A stretch of DNA of 58,622 nt from Gordonia hirsuta DSM 44140 = NBRC 16056 (GTDB lineage: Bacteria > Actinomycetota > Actinomycetes > Mycobacteriales > Mycobacteriaceae). This document shows, piece after piece, positions 8,487 to 15,831 of this stretch (positions are counted from its first letter, which is position 1; each line of letters begins with the position of its first letter). The notes under the pieces are model-generated. The model saw only the letters and a program-made list of their open reading frames with translations. It was not told where the DNA came from and did no database searches. The stretch covers positions 1-58,622 of the forward strand of contig NZ_BANT01000036.1 in assembly GCF_000333015.1 (NCBI RefSeq). Direction: 5' to 3'. A program made the translations under genes and the position numbers.

Positions 8487-9613
8487 CAGGCATCGACGGC
8501 CAGCACCGGACCGTTGCAGCGGGAGACGCACGGCAAGAAGTAGCCGGCCGCGCGCTCGGGTTCGGTGAGCAGACCGTCGCGGTGGTCCACCTCGCCGGAG
8601 GTGGTGTGCATCTTGCAGGTGCCGCAGAAGCCCTGCTGGCACGAGTAGGGCACATCGGGCCGGACGGTGCGGATCGCCGTGAGCACCGACTCGTCGGCGG
8701 CCACGGTGAGGGTCTCACCGGTGGAGTTGAGGACCACCTCGAAATCGGTGCCGTCGAGGATCGGCGGCGGGGAGAACCGCTCGAAGTGCAGTTCCACATC
8801 GCCGCGCCCGACCAGGTGGGTGCGCAGGTTCTCGAGCATCGGCACCGGGCCGCAGCAGTAGATCGCCAGACCGGCATCGTCGTCGTCGATCGGCCCGACC
8901 AGCTCTTCCATGGTGGGCAGGCCGTCGACGTCGTCGGTGCGGACGGTGACCCGGTCGCCGTAGCGGGCGAGCTCGTCGATGAACGGGATCGACTCGGGGG
9001 AGCGGCCGGAATAGATCATCGACCACTCGATACCGAACCGGTCGGCCAGCGCGAGCATCGGCAGGATCGGGGTGATCCCGATCCCCGCGGCGACGAACCG
9101 CAGCCGGCGGGCCGAGGAGCCGTAGCCGGGCAGCACCAGCGGGAAAGCGTTGCGCGGTCCGCGGATGGTGACCGTATCGCCGACCGCGAGGGTGTCGTGC
9201 ACCTCGATCGAACCGCCGCCGCCGTCGGGGATGCGGCGCACCGCGATCCGGTAGGTACGACGGTCCCCCGGATCACCGCACAGCGAGTACGAGCGCATCC
9301 GGCCCGAGGCCAGGTGCAGATCCAGGTGGGCGCCCGGACGCCACTGCGGCAGCACCTGCCGGTCGGGGGCGGCGAAGGTCAGGGCGATGACGTTCTCGTC
9401 CTGGGCGACCACTTCGCGGTCGATCAGCTCCAGCTGCAGGGCATCGTCGTTGCTGGCCAGCGGGCGCAGCCGCTCCAGCGCACCCCAGAAGGGGAACCAC
9501 GTCTTGCGCAGGCCGGTGGTGACCCGCATCAGCGGGTCTCGGCGCCACCGGCCGTACAGATGCGGCGGCTCGGTGGTCATATCGGTGGTGTGCTCGTGGA
9601 AGATGTGGTTCAT
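8486..9613 (-). CDS. Flavin/NAD(P)H reductase with C-terminal plant-type [2Fe-2S] ferredoxin domain
   Basis: 375 residues. The order is an FAD-binding barrel (RSYSLCG, ~95-115), an NAD(P)-binding domain (GIGITPILPML and YCCGPVPML), then a ferredoxin domain with CQQGFCGTC (C-x4-C-x2-C) plus a distal Cys. Such proteins pass electrons from NAD(P)H to a partner oxygenase or desaturase. The Rv3230c-type partner of a di-iron desaturase has a similar layout. The start ATG 9613 is one base past the stop of the upstream di-iron protein gene; ATG 9580 is an alternative. It is the last gene of the three-gene EphD-like operon. Partner assignment to the upstream protein is inference. Confidence 0.9.
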   Translation of the reverse strand: MNHIFHEHTTDMTTEPPHLYGRWRRDPLMRVTTGLRKTWFPFWGALERLRPLASNDDALQLELIDREVVAQDENVIALTFAAPDRQVLPQWRPGAHLDLHLASGRMRSYSLCGDPGDRRTYRIAVRRIPDGGGGSIEVHDTLAVGDTVTIRGPRNAFPLVLPGYGSSARRLRFVAAGIGITPILPMLALADRFGIEWSMIYSGRSPESIPFIDELARYGDRVTVRTDDVDGLPTMEELVGPIDDDDAGLAIYCCGPVPMLENLRTHLVGRGDVELHFERFSPPPILDGTDFEVVLNSTGETLTVAADESVLTAIRTVRPDVPYSCQQGFCGTCKMHTTSGEVDHRDGLLTEPERAAGYFLPCVSRCNGPVLAVDA

Positions 9614-9614
9614 C

Positions 9615-10511
9615 TCAAGCCGCCTGGCGTGCTCCGGGGGAGGAGGCGAGGTAGGCCACGGCCTGGGCGGTGTCACCGATGTCGTGCGGGACGAAGCCCG
9701 GCTTGAAGTAGGTGAAGGTGGCGCCCAGCAGGTGGCGGATCTTCGGCAGCACCCCGGCGCGGCCGCCGCGCCAGTAGCCGGTGAACTTGCCGACCGGGCC
9801 GATGTCGACGGACTCGTCGGCGTTCATGATGAATCGGAAACCGCGGACCATCAGCAGCGCCAGGAACGGCAGGGCCAGCGACATGGCCCGGCCGCGGTGC
9901 AGCATGCTGTCGTTGAAGTAGGCGGCGGCGTCGTGCGCGACCGCCCGGTGCTCGACCTCCTCGGCGCCGTGCCAGGTGAACAGGTCGGTCATGTTCGGGT
10001 CGGCACCGACCTGCGTCCACCGGCAGTTCAGGGCGAAATCGCCCAGGATCGCGGTGTAGTGCTCGATCGCCGCGATCAGCCACAGCCGCTCGATCAGGTG
10101 CTTCTGCTGCTGCTCGGGGGTGCCGCCGTCGCGGGGCCCCAGCACGCGGCGGAAGATCCACTGCATCTGCTGCTGGTAGGCGGTGGTGTCGATGCCGTGG
10201 CGGTCCAGCCACTCCTCGACGGCGCGGTCGTGCGCCTCGGCGTGCATGGCCTCCTGGCCGATGAAGCCGCGCATGTCCGCGGCCAGGGCCTCGTCCTGGA
10301 TCATCGGCAGAGCCTCGTTGAAGGTCTCGACGAACCAGCGCTCGCCCTCGGGCAGGAGCAGGTTCAGCGCGGTGATGAAGTTGGACGCGACCGGATGGCC
10401 GGGGATCCAGTGCAGCGGCGACTCCGACAGGTCGAAGCGCACATTGCGGGCGTGCAGTTCCACCTTGCCCGGATCGGTGCCGGGGGTGGAATGGGTCGGC
10501 TGCGTGGTCAT
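9615..10511 (-). CDS. PF10118-type 'metal-dependent hydrolase' with ferritin-like di-iron signature
   Basis: 298 residues, matching the family annotated as predicted metal-dependent hydrolase. The sequence shows a four-helix di-iron pattern: acidic residues E57/E62, an ExxH at 87-90 (EAMH), E150 (followed by H151), and a second ExxH at 185-188 (EVEH). The second lies inside WHGAEEVEH. A hydrophobic stretch at ~205-225 (LALPFLALLMVRGF) suggests membrane association. The gene lies between an EphD-like gene and a flavin/2Fe-2S reductase gene, all on one strand within a few bases. I infer an oxidative (oxygenase or desaturase) role on lipid rather than hydrolysis. No activity is established here. 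Confidence 0.88.
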   Translation of the reverse strand: MTTQPTHSTPGTDPGKVELHARNVRFDLSESPLHWIPGHPVASNFITALNLLLPEGERWFVETFNEALPMIQDEALAADMRGFIGQEAMHAEAHDRAVEEWLDRHGIDTTAYQQQMQWIFRRVLGPRDGGTPEQQQKHLIERLWLIAAIEHYTAILGDFALNCRWTQVGADPNMTDLFTWHGAEEVEHRAVAHDAAAYFNDSMLHRGRAMSLALPFLALLMVRGFRFIMNADESVDIGPVGKFTGYWRGGRAGVLPKIRHLLGATFTYFKPGFVPHDIGDTAQAVAYLASSPGARQAA

Positions 10512-10520
10512 ATCGGTCTC

Positions 10521-12290
10521 CTACTTCGCAAGCTTGACTCGCGCGGCCAGGCGCGAGCCCCAGGGGAACAGTCGGTACGAGAGGTACCCGAACTTGGCTT
10601 CCGGGGTCACCGGGACCACGGCCTTGTTCGCCAGGATCGCCTTGACGATGTCCTTGGCGACCTTGTCGGGGGTGAAACCGCGGCGGGCGTAGAAATCGTC
10701 GATCCGCTTGCGGTTGCCGTCGGCGTCCTCGAGCCCGACGATCTCGGTGGTCGAGGTGATGTTGGTGTGCACGATGCCCGGGCAGATGGCGGTGACGCCG
10801 ATCTTGTAATCGGCCAGTTCGGCGCGCAGGGACTCGCAGAACATCAGCACACCGGCCTTGGTGGCCGAGTACAGGGCCATATCGCGCTGCGGGGTGAACG
10901 CCGAGGCCGAGGACAGGTTGACGATGTGGCCGCCGGTGCCGCGCTCGACCATCTGGCGGCCGAAGGCCCGGCTGCCGGCGATCACGCCGCGCAGATTGAT
11001 CGCCAGGATGCGGTCGACCTGCTCCTCGGAGGCGGCCAGGGCCGAACCGGCCAGGGCGATGCCGGCGTTGTTGACCACGATGTCGGCGACACCGTGGGTG
11101 CGGCGGACGCGCTCGGCGAACTCGTTGACCGCCTCGGTGCTGGAGACGTCCAGCTCGTAGACGGTGGCCAGCACGCCCTTGGCCTTGCACTCGATGGCGG
11201 TCTCCTCGGCGGAGGCGGCGTTGATGTCGGCCAGCACCACCTCGCAGCCCAGTTCGGCCAGCGCGTAGGCGGTCTCCCGGCCGATGCCGCTGCCGGCGCC
11301 GGTGATGACGGCCAGCTTGCCGCCCAGCTTCTGCGCCGGGCCCAGGCGGCGCGCCCGGTCGATGGTGTTGGGGGACGAGGACGTGCCGTCCTCGATCATC
11401 TGGATGAACTCGCGCGCCGACTCGGACAGGTAGTCCGGGTTGGTGTACGGCAGCCAGTGGCCGGTGTCGGAGTTCTTGCGCCACAGCTTGTTCGCGTGCT
11501 CGTGGCTGCGCGAGTAGATGGCCGGACGCAGGGCGATATCGCGCTCGTTGACCAGCTCCAGCACCGGGATGGTGGTCGGCCGGGGATCGGGCTTGGCCAG
11601 CTTCTCCCGGATGTTGGCGCTGTAGAAGCGCAGCCCGGAGATCATGTCTTCTTTGAGGGTCGGCGCGAACGAGACGTTCTCGCGCGGGGTGCCCTCGACC
11701 GCGTGCAGGAACTCGGTCCAGATCTTCTCCGAACCGAAGGCGTTGAAGAAGGCCTGCGGCAGCACCGGCACCTGGAAGAAGGCGGTGTAGGCCGAGGAGG
11801 CCAGCTGCGAGAGGGCCCGGCCCAGATTGCCGGGGGTGGGATTGGTCAGGTTCCCCTGAGCCCACTCGCCCAGGTAGTCCAGGTTCGGGCCGGAGACCGA
11901 GGTGAAGCTCTTGATCTTGTCCTGGGCGCCGGGGGTGGTGACCGCTTCCCAGAGCTGCACGCTGCCCCAGTCGTGGCCGATCACGTGCACCGGCTCACCG
12001 GGGCTGACCTCGTCGATCACATCGAACAGATCCGAGGCCAGGTGCTCGAGACGGTAGGCCGACACCTCGTCGGGCCGGGTGGATTCGCCGTAGCCGCGGG
12101 TGTCATAGGAGATCACGCGGAAGTGCTCGCCCAGTGCGGGGGCGACGTGGTCCCACAGATGGTGGGAGTCCGGCCAGCCGTGCACCAGCACCACCGTCGG
12201 CCGCTCGTCGGCGGCATCGGGGGCGTCCAGGTGGAAGACGGCGAGTTCCACGTCGTCGTTTCGGACCGTGGAACGATTCCAGGTGACCAT
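10521..12290 (-). CDS. ephD: EphD-like fusion: alpha/beta-hydrolase (epoxide hydrolase) plus short-chain dehydrogenase
   Basis: 589 residues, close to mycobacterial EphD. The N-terminal half is an epoxide-hydrolase-type alpha/beta fold with HGWPDSHHLW (oxyanion) and nucleophile Asp107 in GHDWGS. The C-terminal half (from ~320) is a classical SDR with TGAGSGIG and the catalytic YSATK. EphD has been linked to oxidised mycolic-acid metabolism in mycobacteria; the same role here is inference. I start at ATG 12290, which has AGGAGG eight bases upstream; a longer frame has no such site. It is first in the operon with the di-iron protein and reductase, nine bases before the next gene. Confidence 0.9.
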   Translation of the reverse strand: MVTWNRSTVRNDDVELAVFHLDAPDAADERPTVVLVHGWPDSHHLWDHVAPALGEHFRVISYDTRGYGESTRPDEVSAYRLEHLASDLFDVIDEVSPGEPVHVIGHDWGSVQLWEAVTTPGAQDKIKSFTSVSGPNLDYLGEWAQGNLTNPTPGNLGRALSQLASSAYTAFFQVPVLPQAFFNAFGSEKIWTEFLHAVEGTPRENVSFAPTLKEDMISGLRFYSANIREKLAKPDPRPTTIPVLELVNERDIALRPAIYSRSHEHANKLWRKNSDTGHWLPYTNPDYLSESAREFIQMIEDGTSSSPNTIDRARRLGPAQKLGGKLAVITGAGSGIGRETAYALAELGCEVVLADINAASAEETAIECKAKGVLATVYELDVSSTEAVNEFAERVRRTHGVADIVVNNAGIALAGSALAASEEQVDRILAINLRGVIAGSRAFGRQMVERGTGGHIVNLSSASAFTPQRDMALYSATKAGVLMFCESLRAELADYKIGVTAICPGIVHTNITSTTEIVGLEDADGNRKRIDDFYARRGFTPDKVAKDIVKAILANKAVVPVTPEAKFGYLSYRLFPWGSRLAARVKLAK

Positions 12291-12382
12291 GCTCAGACCC
12301 TCCTGTGGGTTGCTCGATGGTTTGGACGTTACCACCGGTCACAGGAAAGTGTTAGCAATAGTTAGCGCTTTCTTATGCGCAT

Positions 12383-12400
12383 CCGGCATATCACTGCCGG
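12383..12400 (-). terminator. Possible weak terminator after the aminotransferase
   Basis: CCGGCA-N6-TGCCGG forms a 6-bp stem with a 6-base loop about 40 bases beyond the aminotransferase stop. There is no T-run. The same interval (12291-12438) must also contain the ephD promoter. A TTAGCAATAGTTAGC direct repeat lies just to its left, so an operator role cannot be excluded. Confidence 0.35.
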
Positions 12401-12438
12401 GGTGCAGATGTGATCTGCGTCATCGTCCCAGGTCACGA

Positions 12439-13701
12439 TTACTGGCGATACGAGGACAGGAAGTTGCCGATGCGGTCGATGGCCTCGGCCAGATCCTGCG
12501 CCCACGGCAGCGTGACGATCCGGAAATGCGCGGTGTCGGGAAGATTGAACCCGCTGCCCTGCACCACCAGGATCTTCTCCTGCAGCAGCAGGTCCTGGAC
12601 GAACTTCTCGTCGTCGTGGATCTCGTGCACATTCGGATCCAGGCGGGGGAAGGCGTAGAGCGCGCCCATCGGCGTCACACAGCTCACCCCCGGGATCTCG
12701 TTGAGCTTGTCGACGGTGACGGTGCGCTGCTCGTGCAGCCGGCCGCCCGGGGCGCAGAGGGCATCGATCGACTGGTAGCCGCCCAGGGCCACCTGGATGG
12801 CGTGCTGGCCGGGCACATTGCTGCACAACCGGGTCGAGGCCAGGGTGCGCAGGCCCTCGATGAACCCCGTTGCATGCCCCTTGGGTCCGGTGATCACCAC
12901 CCAGCCGGCGCGGTAACCGCAGACGCGGTAGGCCTTGGACAGACCGTTGAAGGTCAGCACCAGCATGTCCGGGGCCAGCGAGGCGATAGAGGTGTGCACG
13001 GCGTCGTCGTAGAGGATCTTGTCGTAGATCTCGTCGGCCAGGATCAGCAGCGAGTACTCGCGTGCGATGTCGACGATGCCCTTGAGGACCTCGGGGGAGT
13101 AGACCGCACCGGTCGGGTTGTTCGGGTTGATCACCACGATCGCCTTGGTGCGGCTGGTGATCTTCTCGCGGATGTCCTCGAGGCTGGGATTCCAGTCGTT
13201 GTCCTCATCGCACCGGTAGTGCACCGGGGTGCCGCCGGACAGGGCGGTCATCGCCGTCCACAGCGGGTAGTCCGGCGACGGGATGAGGACCTCGTCGCCG
13301 TCGTTGAGCAGCGCCTGCATGGTCATGGTGATGAGCTCGGAGACACCGTTGCCCAGCAGGACGTCGTCGACGTCGAAGTAGGGGAAGTCCTCGATGGTCT
13401 CGTACCGGGTGACGATCGCGCGGCGGGCCGGCAGGACGCCCATGGAATCGGAATAGCCCTGGGAGAACGGGAGGGCGTGGATCATGTCGCGCATGATCAC
13501 GTCCGGAGCCTCGAAACCGAACAGTGCGGGGTTGCCGATGTTCAGCTTGAGGATCCGGTGACCCTCGGCCTCCATGCGCGCGGCGTGCTCGTGCACGGGG
13601 CCACGGATCTCGTAGCAGACGTTCTTGAGCTTGTCGGACTGCTCAAGGGTGCGCAGGTTCAGGTTCGGGTGCGAAATACGAGGGCGGCTCACAGGGTCCA
13701 T
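12439..13701 (-). CDS. alaA: Class I PLP aminotransferase (alanine/aspartate type)
   Basis: 420 residues. Fold-type I PLP enzyme with NPNNPTG, the ADEIYDKILYDD strand, and the PLP lysine in LSKAYR (about residue 255), followed by YRAGW and a C-terminal FRIVTLP substrate-arginine motif. Its closest recognisable relatives are AlaA/Rv0337c-type enzymes, annotated aspartate but assigned alanine transaminase activity. It would interconvert pyruvate/alanine with glutamate/2-oxoglutarate in the cytosol. I use ATG 13701 (MDPVSRP); the frame is open further upstream but overlaps the divergent nuclease promoter. The Fe-S reductase gene nearby at 15832 on the same strand matches mycobacterial synteny. 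Confidence 0.93.
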   Translation of the reverse strand: MDPVSRPRISHPNLNLRTLEQSDKLKNVCYEIRGPVHEHAARMEAEGHRILKLNIGNPALFGFEAPDVIMRDMIHALPFSQGYSDSMGVLPARRAIVTRYETIEDFPYFDVDDVLLGNGVSELITMTMQALLNDGDEVLIPSPDYPLWTAMTALSGGTPVHYRCDEDNDWNPSLEDIREKITSRTKAIVVINPNNPTGAVYSPEVLKGIVDIAREYSLLILADEIYDKILYDDAVHTSIASLAPDMLVLTFNGLSKAYRVCGYRAGWVVITGPKGHATGFIEGLRTLASTRLCSNVPGQHAIQVALGGYQSIDALCAPGGRLHEQRTVTVDKLNEIPGVSCVTPMGALYAFPRLDPNVHEIHDDEKFVQDLLLQEKILVVQGSGFNLPDTAHFRIVTLPWAQDLAEAIDRIGNFLSSYRQ

Positions 13702-13756
13702 TCTGTCAGTCCGGGCAAATGGATTACGCATCACCGGATACGGCAGGGTGGTGGGC

Positions 13757-14644
13757 ATGACACAGGTCACGGGTACGGGATGGTTCGAGGTGGCCGCCTT
13801 CAACGTCAACGGGATCCGCGCCGCACGGCGGCGCGGTTTCGACCGGTGGCTGGCCGAGCGTGCCCCGGAGGTGCTGGCGATCCAGGAGTTGCGGTGCGGG
13901 CCAAGCGATGTCGGGGAGTTCCCCGGCTATCACGCGGCGGTCGACACCGGCTCGATCCCCGGCCGCAACGGGGTGGCGATCCTGACCCGGCAGGCCCCGG
14001 CGGCGGTGCGCAGCTGGGCGCTGGTCCCGCCGCGTGCCCGCGGTCTGGCGGCCTTCGCGCACGAGGGCCGGTACCTGGAGGTGGATCTGGCCGACCGGCC
14101 GCTGACGGTGGCCTCGCTGTACCTGCCCAAGGGCGGGCTGCCGGCGCACCTGCAACGACCCGGGTCCCTGCGGGAGAAACCCGACGGCGGCGCCAAGTTC
14201 GACCGCAAAATGGGGTTTCTGGCGGCCTTCGGGCGCGAACTGGAGCGCAACCGGCGTGCCGCGCTGCGCGCCGGGCGGGAGTTCCTGCTGGTCGGGGACC
14301 TGAATGTGGCGCACCTCGAGCACGATGTCACCAATTGGCGGCCGGCCCGCAAGATGGAAGGTTTTCTGCCCGAGGAACGCGCGTGGTTCGGCTCGATCAC
14401 CGGGCCGCGCCGGCTGGTGGACGTGGTGCGCGCGCTGCACGGGGACCGGCCCGGCCCGCTGACCTGGTGGAGCTGGGCGGGCGAGAGCTTCACCAAGGAC
14501 GTCGGCTGGCGGATCGATCATCAGCTGGCCACACCGGGGCTGGCCCGCCGGGCGCTGTCGGTGACCGTGGACAAGGAACCCGCACCGCAGCAGCGGCTGT
14601 CCGACCACGCGCCGCTGGTGGTGCGCTACGCCGACCCGGGCTGA
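13757..14644 (+). CDS. xthA: Exodeoxyribonuclease III / AP endonuclease
   Basis: 295 residues of the EEP nuclease fold. Visible motifs are FNVNGIRAA (11-20), IQELRCG with the metal-binding Glu, GRNGVAI, VGDLNVAH (Asp/Asn pair), DVGWRIDHQL and the catalytic SDHAPL near the C-terminus. It repairs abasic sites and 3' ends in base excision repair. Start ATG 13757 was chosen because the family motif begins about 10 residues later. It diverges from the aminotransferase across 55 bases and converges on the next gene with only 17 bases between the stops. Confidence 0.95.
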   Translation: MTQVTGTGWFEVAAFNVNGIRAARRRGFDRWLAERAPEVLAIQELRCGPSDVGEFPGYHAAVDTGSIPGRNGVAILTRQAPAAVRSWALVPPRARGLAAFAHEGRYLEVDLADRPLTVASLYLPKGGLPAHLQRPGSLREKPDGGAKFDRKMGFLAAFGRELERNRRAALRAGREFLLVGDLNVAHLEHDVTNWRPARKMEGFLPEERAWFGSITGPRRLVDVVRALHGDRPGPLTWWSWAGESFTKDVGWRIDHQLATPGLARRALSVTVDKEPAPQQRLSDHAPLVVRYADPG

Positions 14645-14661
14645 TCGGCGGCGTTACGAAG

Positions 14662-15570
14662 TCAGCGGCGCAGCGCCAGGGCGGCCGCGATCTGGGCGAT
14701 GCAGTCTTCCGGCTCCTCGGTCAGCTGACGCCAGGTGAACGACAGGGTGAGCCAGCCGCGTGCGGCCAGCATCGCGGTCTTGGCGTTGTCTGCCTCGAAC
14801 CGGTCGCGGTCCCGGTGGTAGGCCCAGCCGTTGACCTCCACGGCGATCCTCTCTGCCGGCCAGGCGACATCGATCCGGCGCCCGCCCAGCGGATACTGCA
14901 GGGTCCACCCGGTGATCTGGTGCAGGCGCAGCAGTTCGACCAGGACCCGTTCGGCTTCGGATTCGGCCCCGGCCACCAGCGTTCCCAGCAGCGTCCGGCC
15001 CTTGCCGTTACCGTGCATGCCGCGGTTGCGGTCCAGGCATTGCGCGAGTCCTTCGAGTGTCACCGTCTCCTGCTGCAGTACCCGATCGAGGAAACCGGGC
15101 GGATCGGCGACGACGTCCAGCGCCCCGAGGACGGTGAGTTCGGCGCCGGTCACCGCCAATCCGCGCAGTTCAAGAAGGTCTTCGGCCGGAATCGATCGGT
15201 GCAGGAGGCTGGCCTTGTCCGGCAGATCCGGCGAGCGGTGCGTGGTGCGGGGCACGCAGATGGTCAGCGGCTGGGGGAGCGTCGGCAGCATGCCGTGCCA
15301 CCAGGCGGCGGTGGACCGATCGGCGACACTGCGCCGGTGTGCCCAGACCGCGGCCCGGACCCGGGAGTCGTCGGTGTGCAGATGCTGGCGCGACAGGAAG
15401 ACCCCGCGCGCGAAGGCCTCCCAGTGCCCCGACTTCACGCGGCGGTAGATCTGCCGGTCGGTGAGACCGCAGGAGCGGGCCTGCGCGAGGGTGATGACGC
15501 CCTGGTTCTGGGCGAGGGTGTCGTTGAGCGAGTCCAGATCGATACCGGTTCCCATGTGAATTAGACGCAT
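14662..15570 (-). CDS. AbiEi-N-like winged helix plus DUF559 (Vsr-like) nuclease-fold protein
   Basis: About 302 residues. The N-terminal ~60 residues (GVITLAQARSCGLTDRQIYRRVKSG ... GVFLS) match the AbiEi_4/transcriptional-regulator N-domain. The C-terminal ~100 residues match DUF559, a Vsr-like endonuclease fold, with a core RRIDVAWPAERIAVEVNG that resembles the acidic beta-hairpin of PD-(D/E)XK enzymes. These proteins are numerous in actinobacteria and mostly uncharacterised. No AbiEii toxin gene is adjacent, so a toxin-antitoxin role is not supported. ATG 15570 and ATG 15555 are both plausible starts, with no convincing ribosome site. Confidence 0.8.
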   Translation of the reverse strand: MRLIHMGTGIDLDSLNDTLAQNQGVITLAQARSCGLTDRQIYRRVKSGHWEAFARGVFLSRQHLHTDDSRVRAAVWAHRRSVADRSTAAWWHGMLPTLPQPLTICVPRTTHRSPDLPDKASLLHRSIPAEDLLELRGLAVTGAELTVLGALDVVADPPGFLDRVLQQETVTLEGLAQCLDRNRGMHGNGKGRTLLGTLVAGAESEAERVLVELLRLHQITGWTLQYPLGGRRIDVAWPAERIAVEVNGWAYHRDRDRFEADNAKTAMLAARGWLTLSFTWRQLTEEPEDCIAQIAAALALRR

Positions 15571-15702
15571 GCCGCCCCGGCCGCGGTTCCCTCGCCGAAT
15601 CCACACTCCGTTCCCGACCGCTGGGGTCGGAAACGGAAGACGACTCACCGGTAGGGGACGGGGATGAACCGGTACAGCCCGGATCGGCTCCGAATTCGGT
15701 CG

Positions 15703-15756
15703 TGGTCCGGCAGTCGGTCGTGGTTCGGCGGTCGGTTATGGTTCCGCAGCCGGTCA
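15703..15756. repeat. 18-bp degenerate tandem repeat, three units
   Basis: Three consecutive units related to TGGTTCGGCGGTCGGTTA, each differing at several positions, in the noncoding interval between the DUF559 gene and the Fe-S reductase terminator. Confidence 0.6.
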
Positions 15757-15780
15757 TGGGGATCGGCGGATACGAAGAGG

Positions 15781-15806
15781 CCCGGACTCCGTATGGGGAG
15801 TCCGGG
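15781..15806 (-). terminator. Hairpin terminator of the Fe-S reductase gene
   Basis: A perfect 10-bp stem (CCCGGACTCC and its complement) with a 6-base loop, 26 bases beyond the stop codon at 15832 on the minus strand. A short pyrimidine stretch (CCTCTTCG) follows in the direction of transcription. Confidence 0.75.
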
Positions 15807-15831
15807 ACTCTGTCGAATCTGGCCGGCCGGA

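Noticed and set aside
12268..15564. Open frame of 1098 codons on the plus strand
   Set aside because: It crosses the antisense of the aminotransferase, a different frame of xthA and the antisense of the DUF559 gene; no coherent domain.
14662..15570. AbiE toxin-antitoxin system
   Set aside because: Only the AbiEi-like N-domain is present, with no AbiEii nucleotidyltransferase neighbour; the C-terminal part is DUF559.
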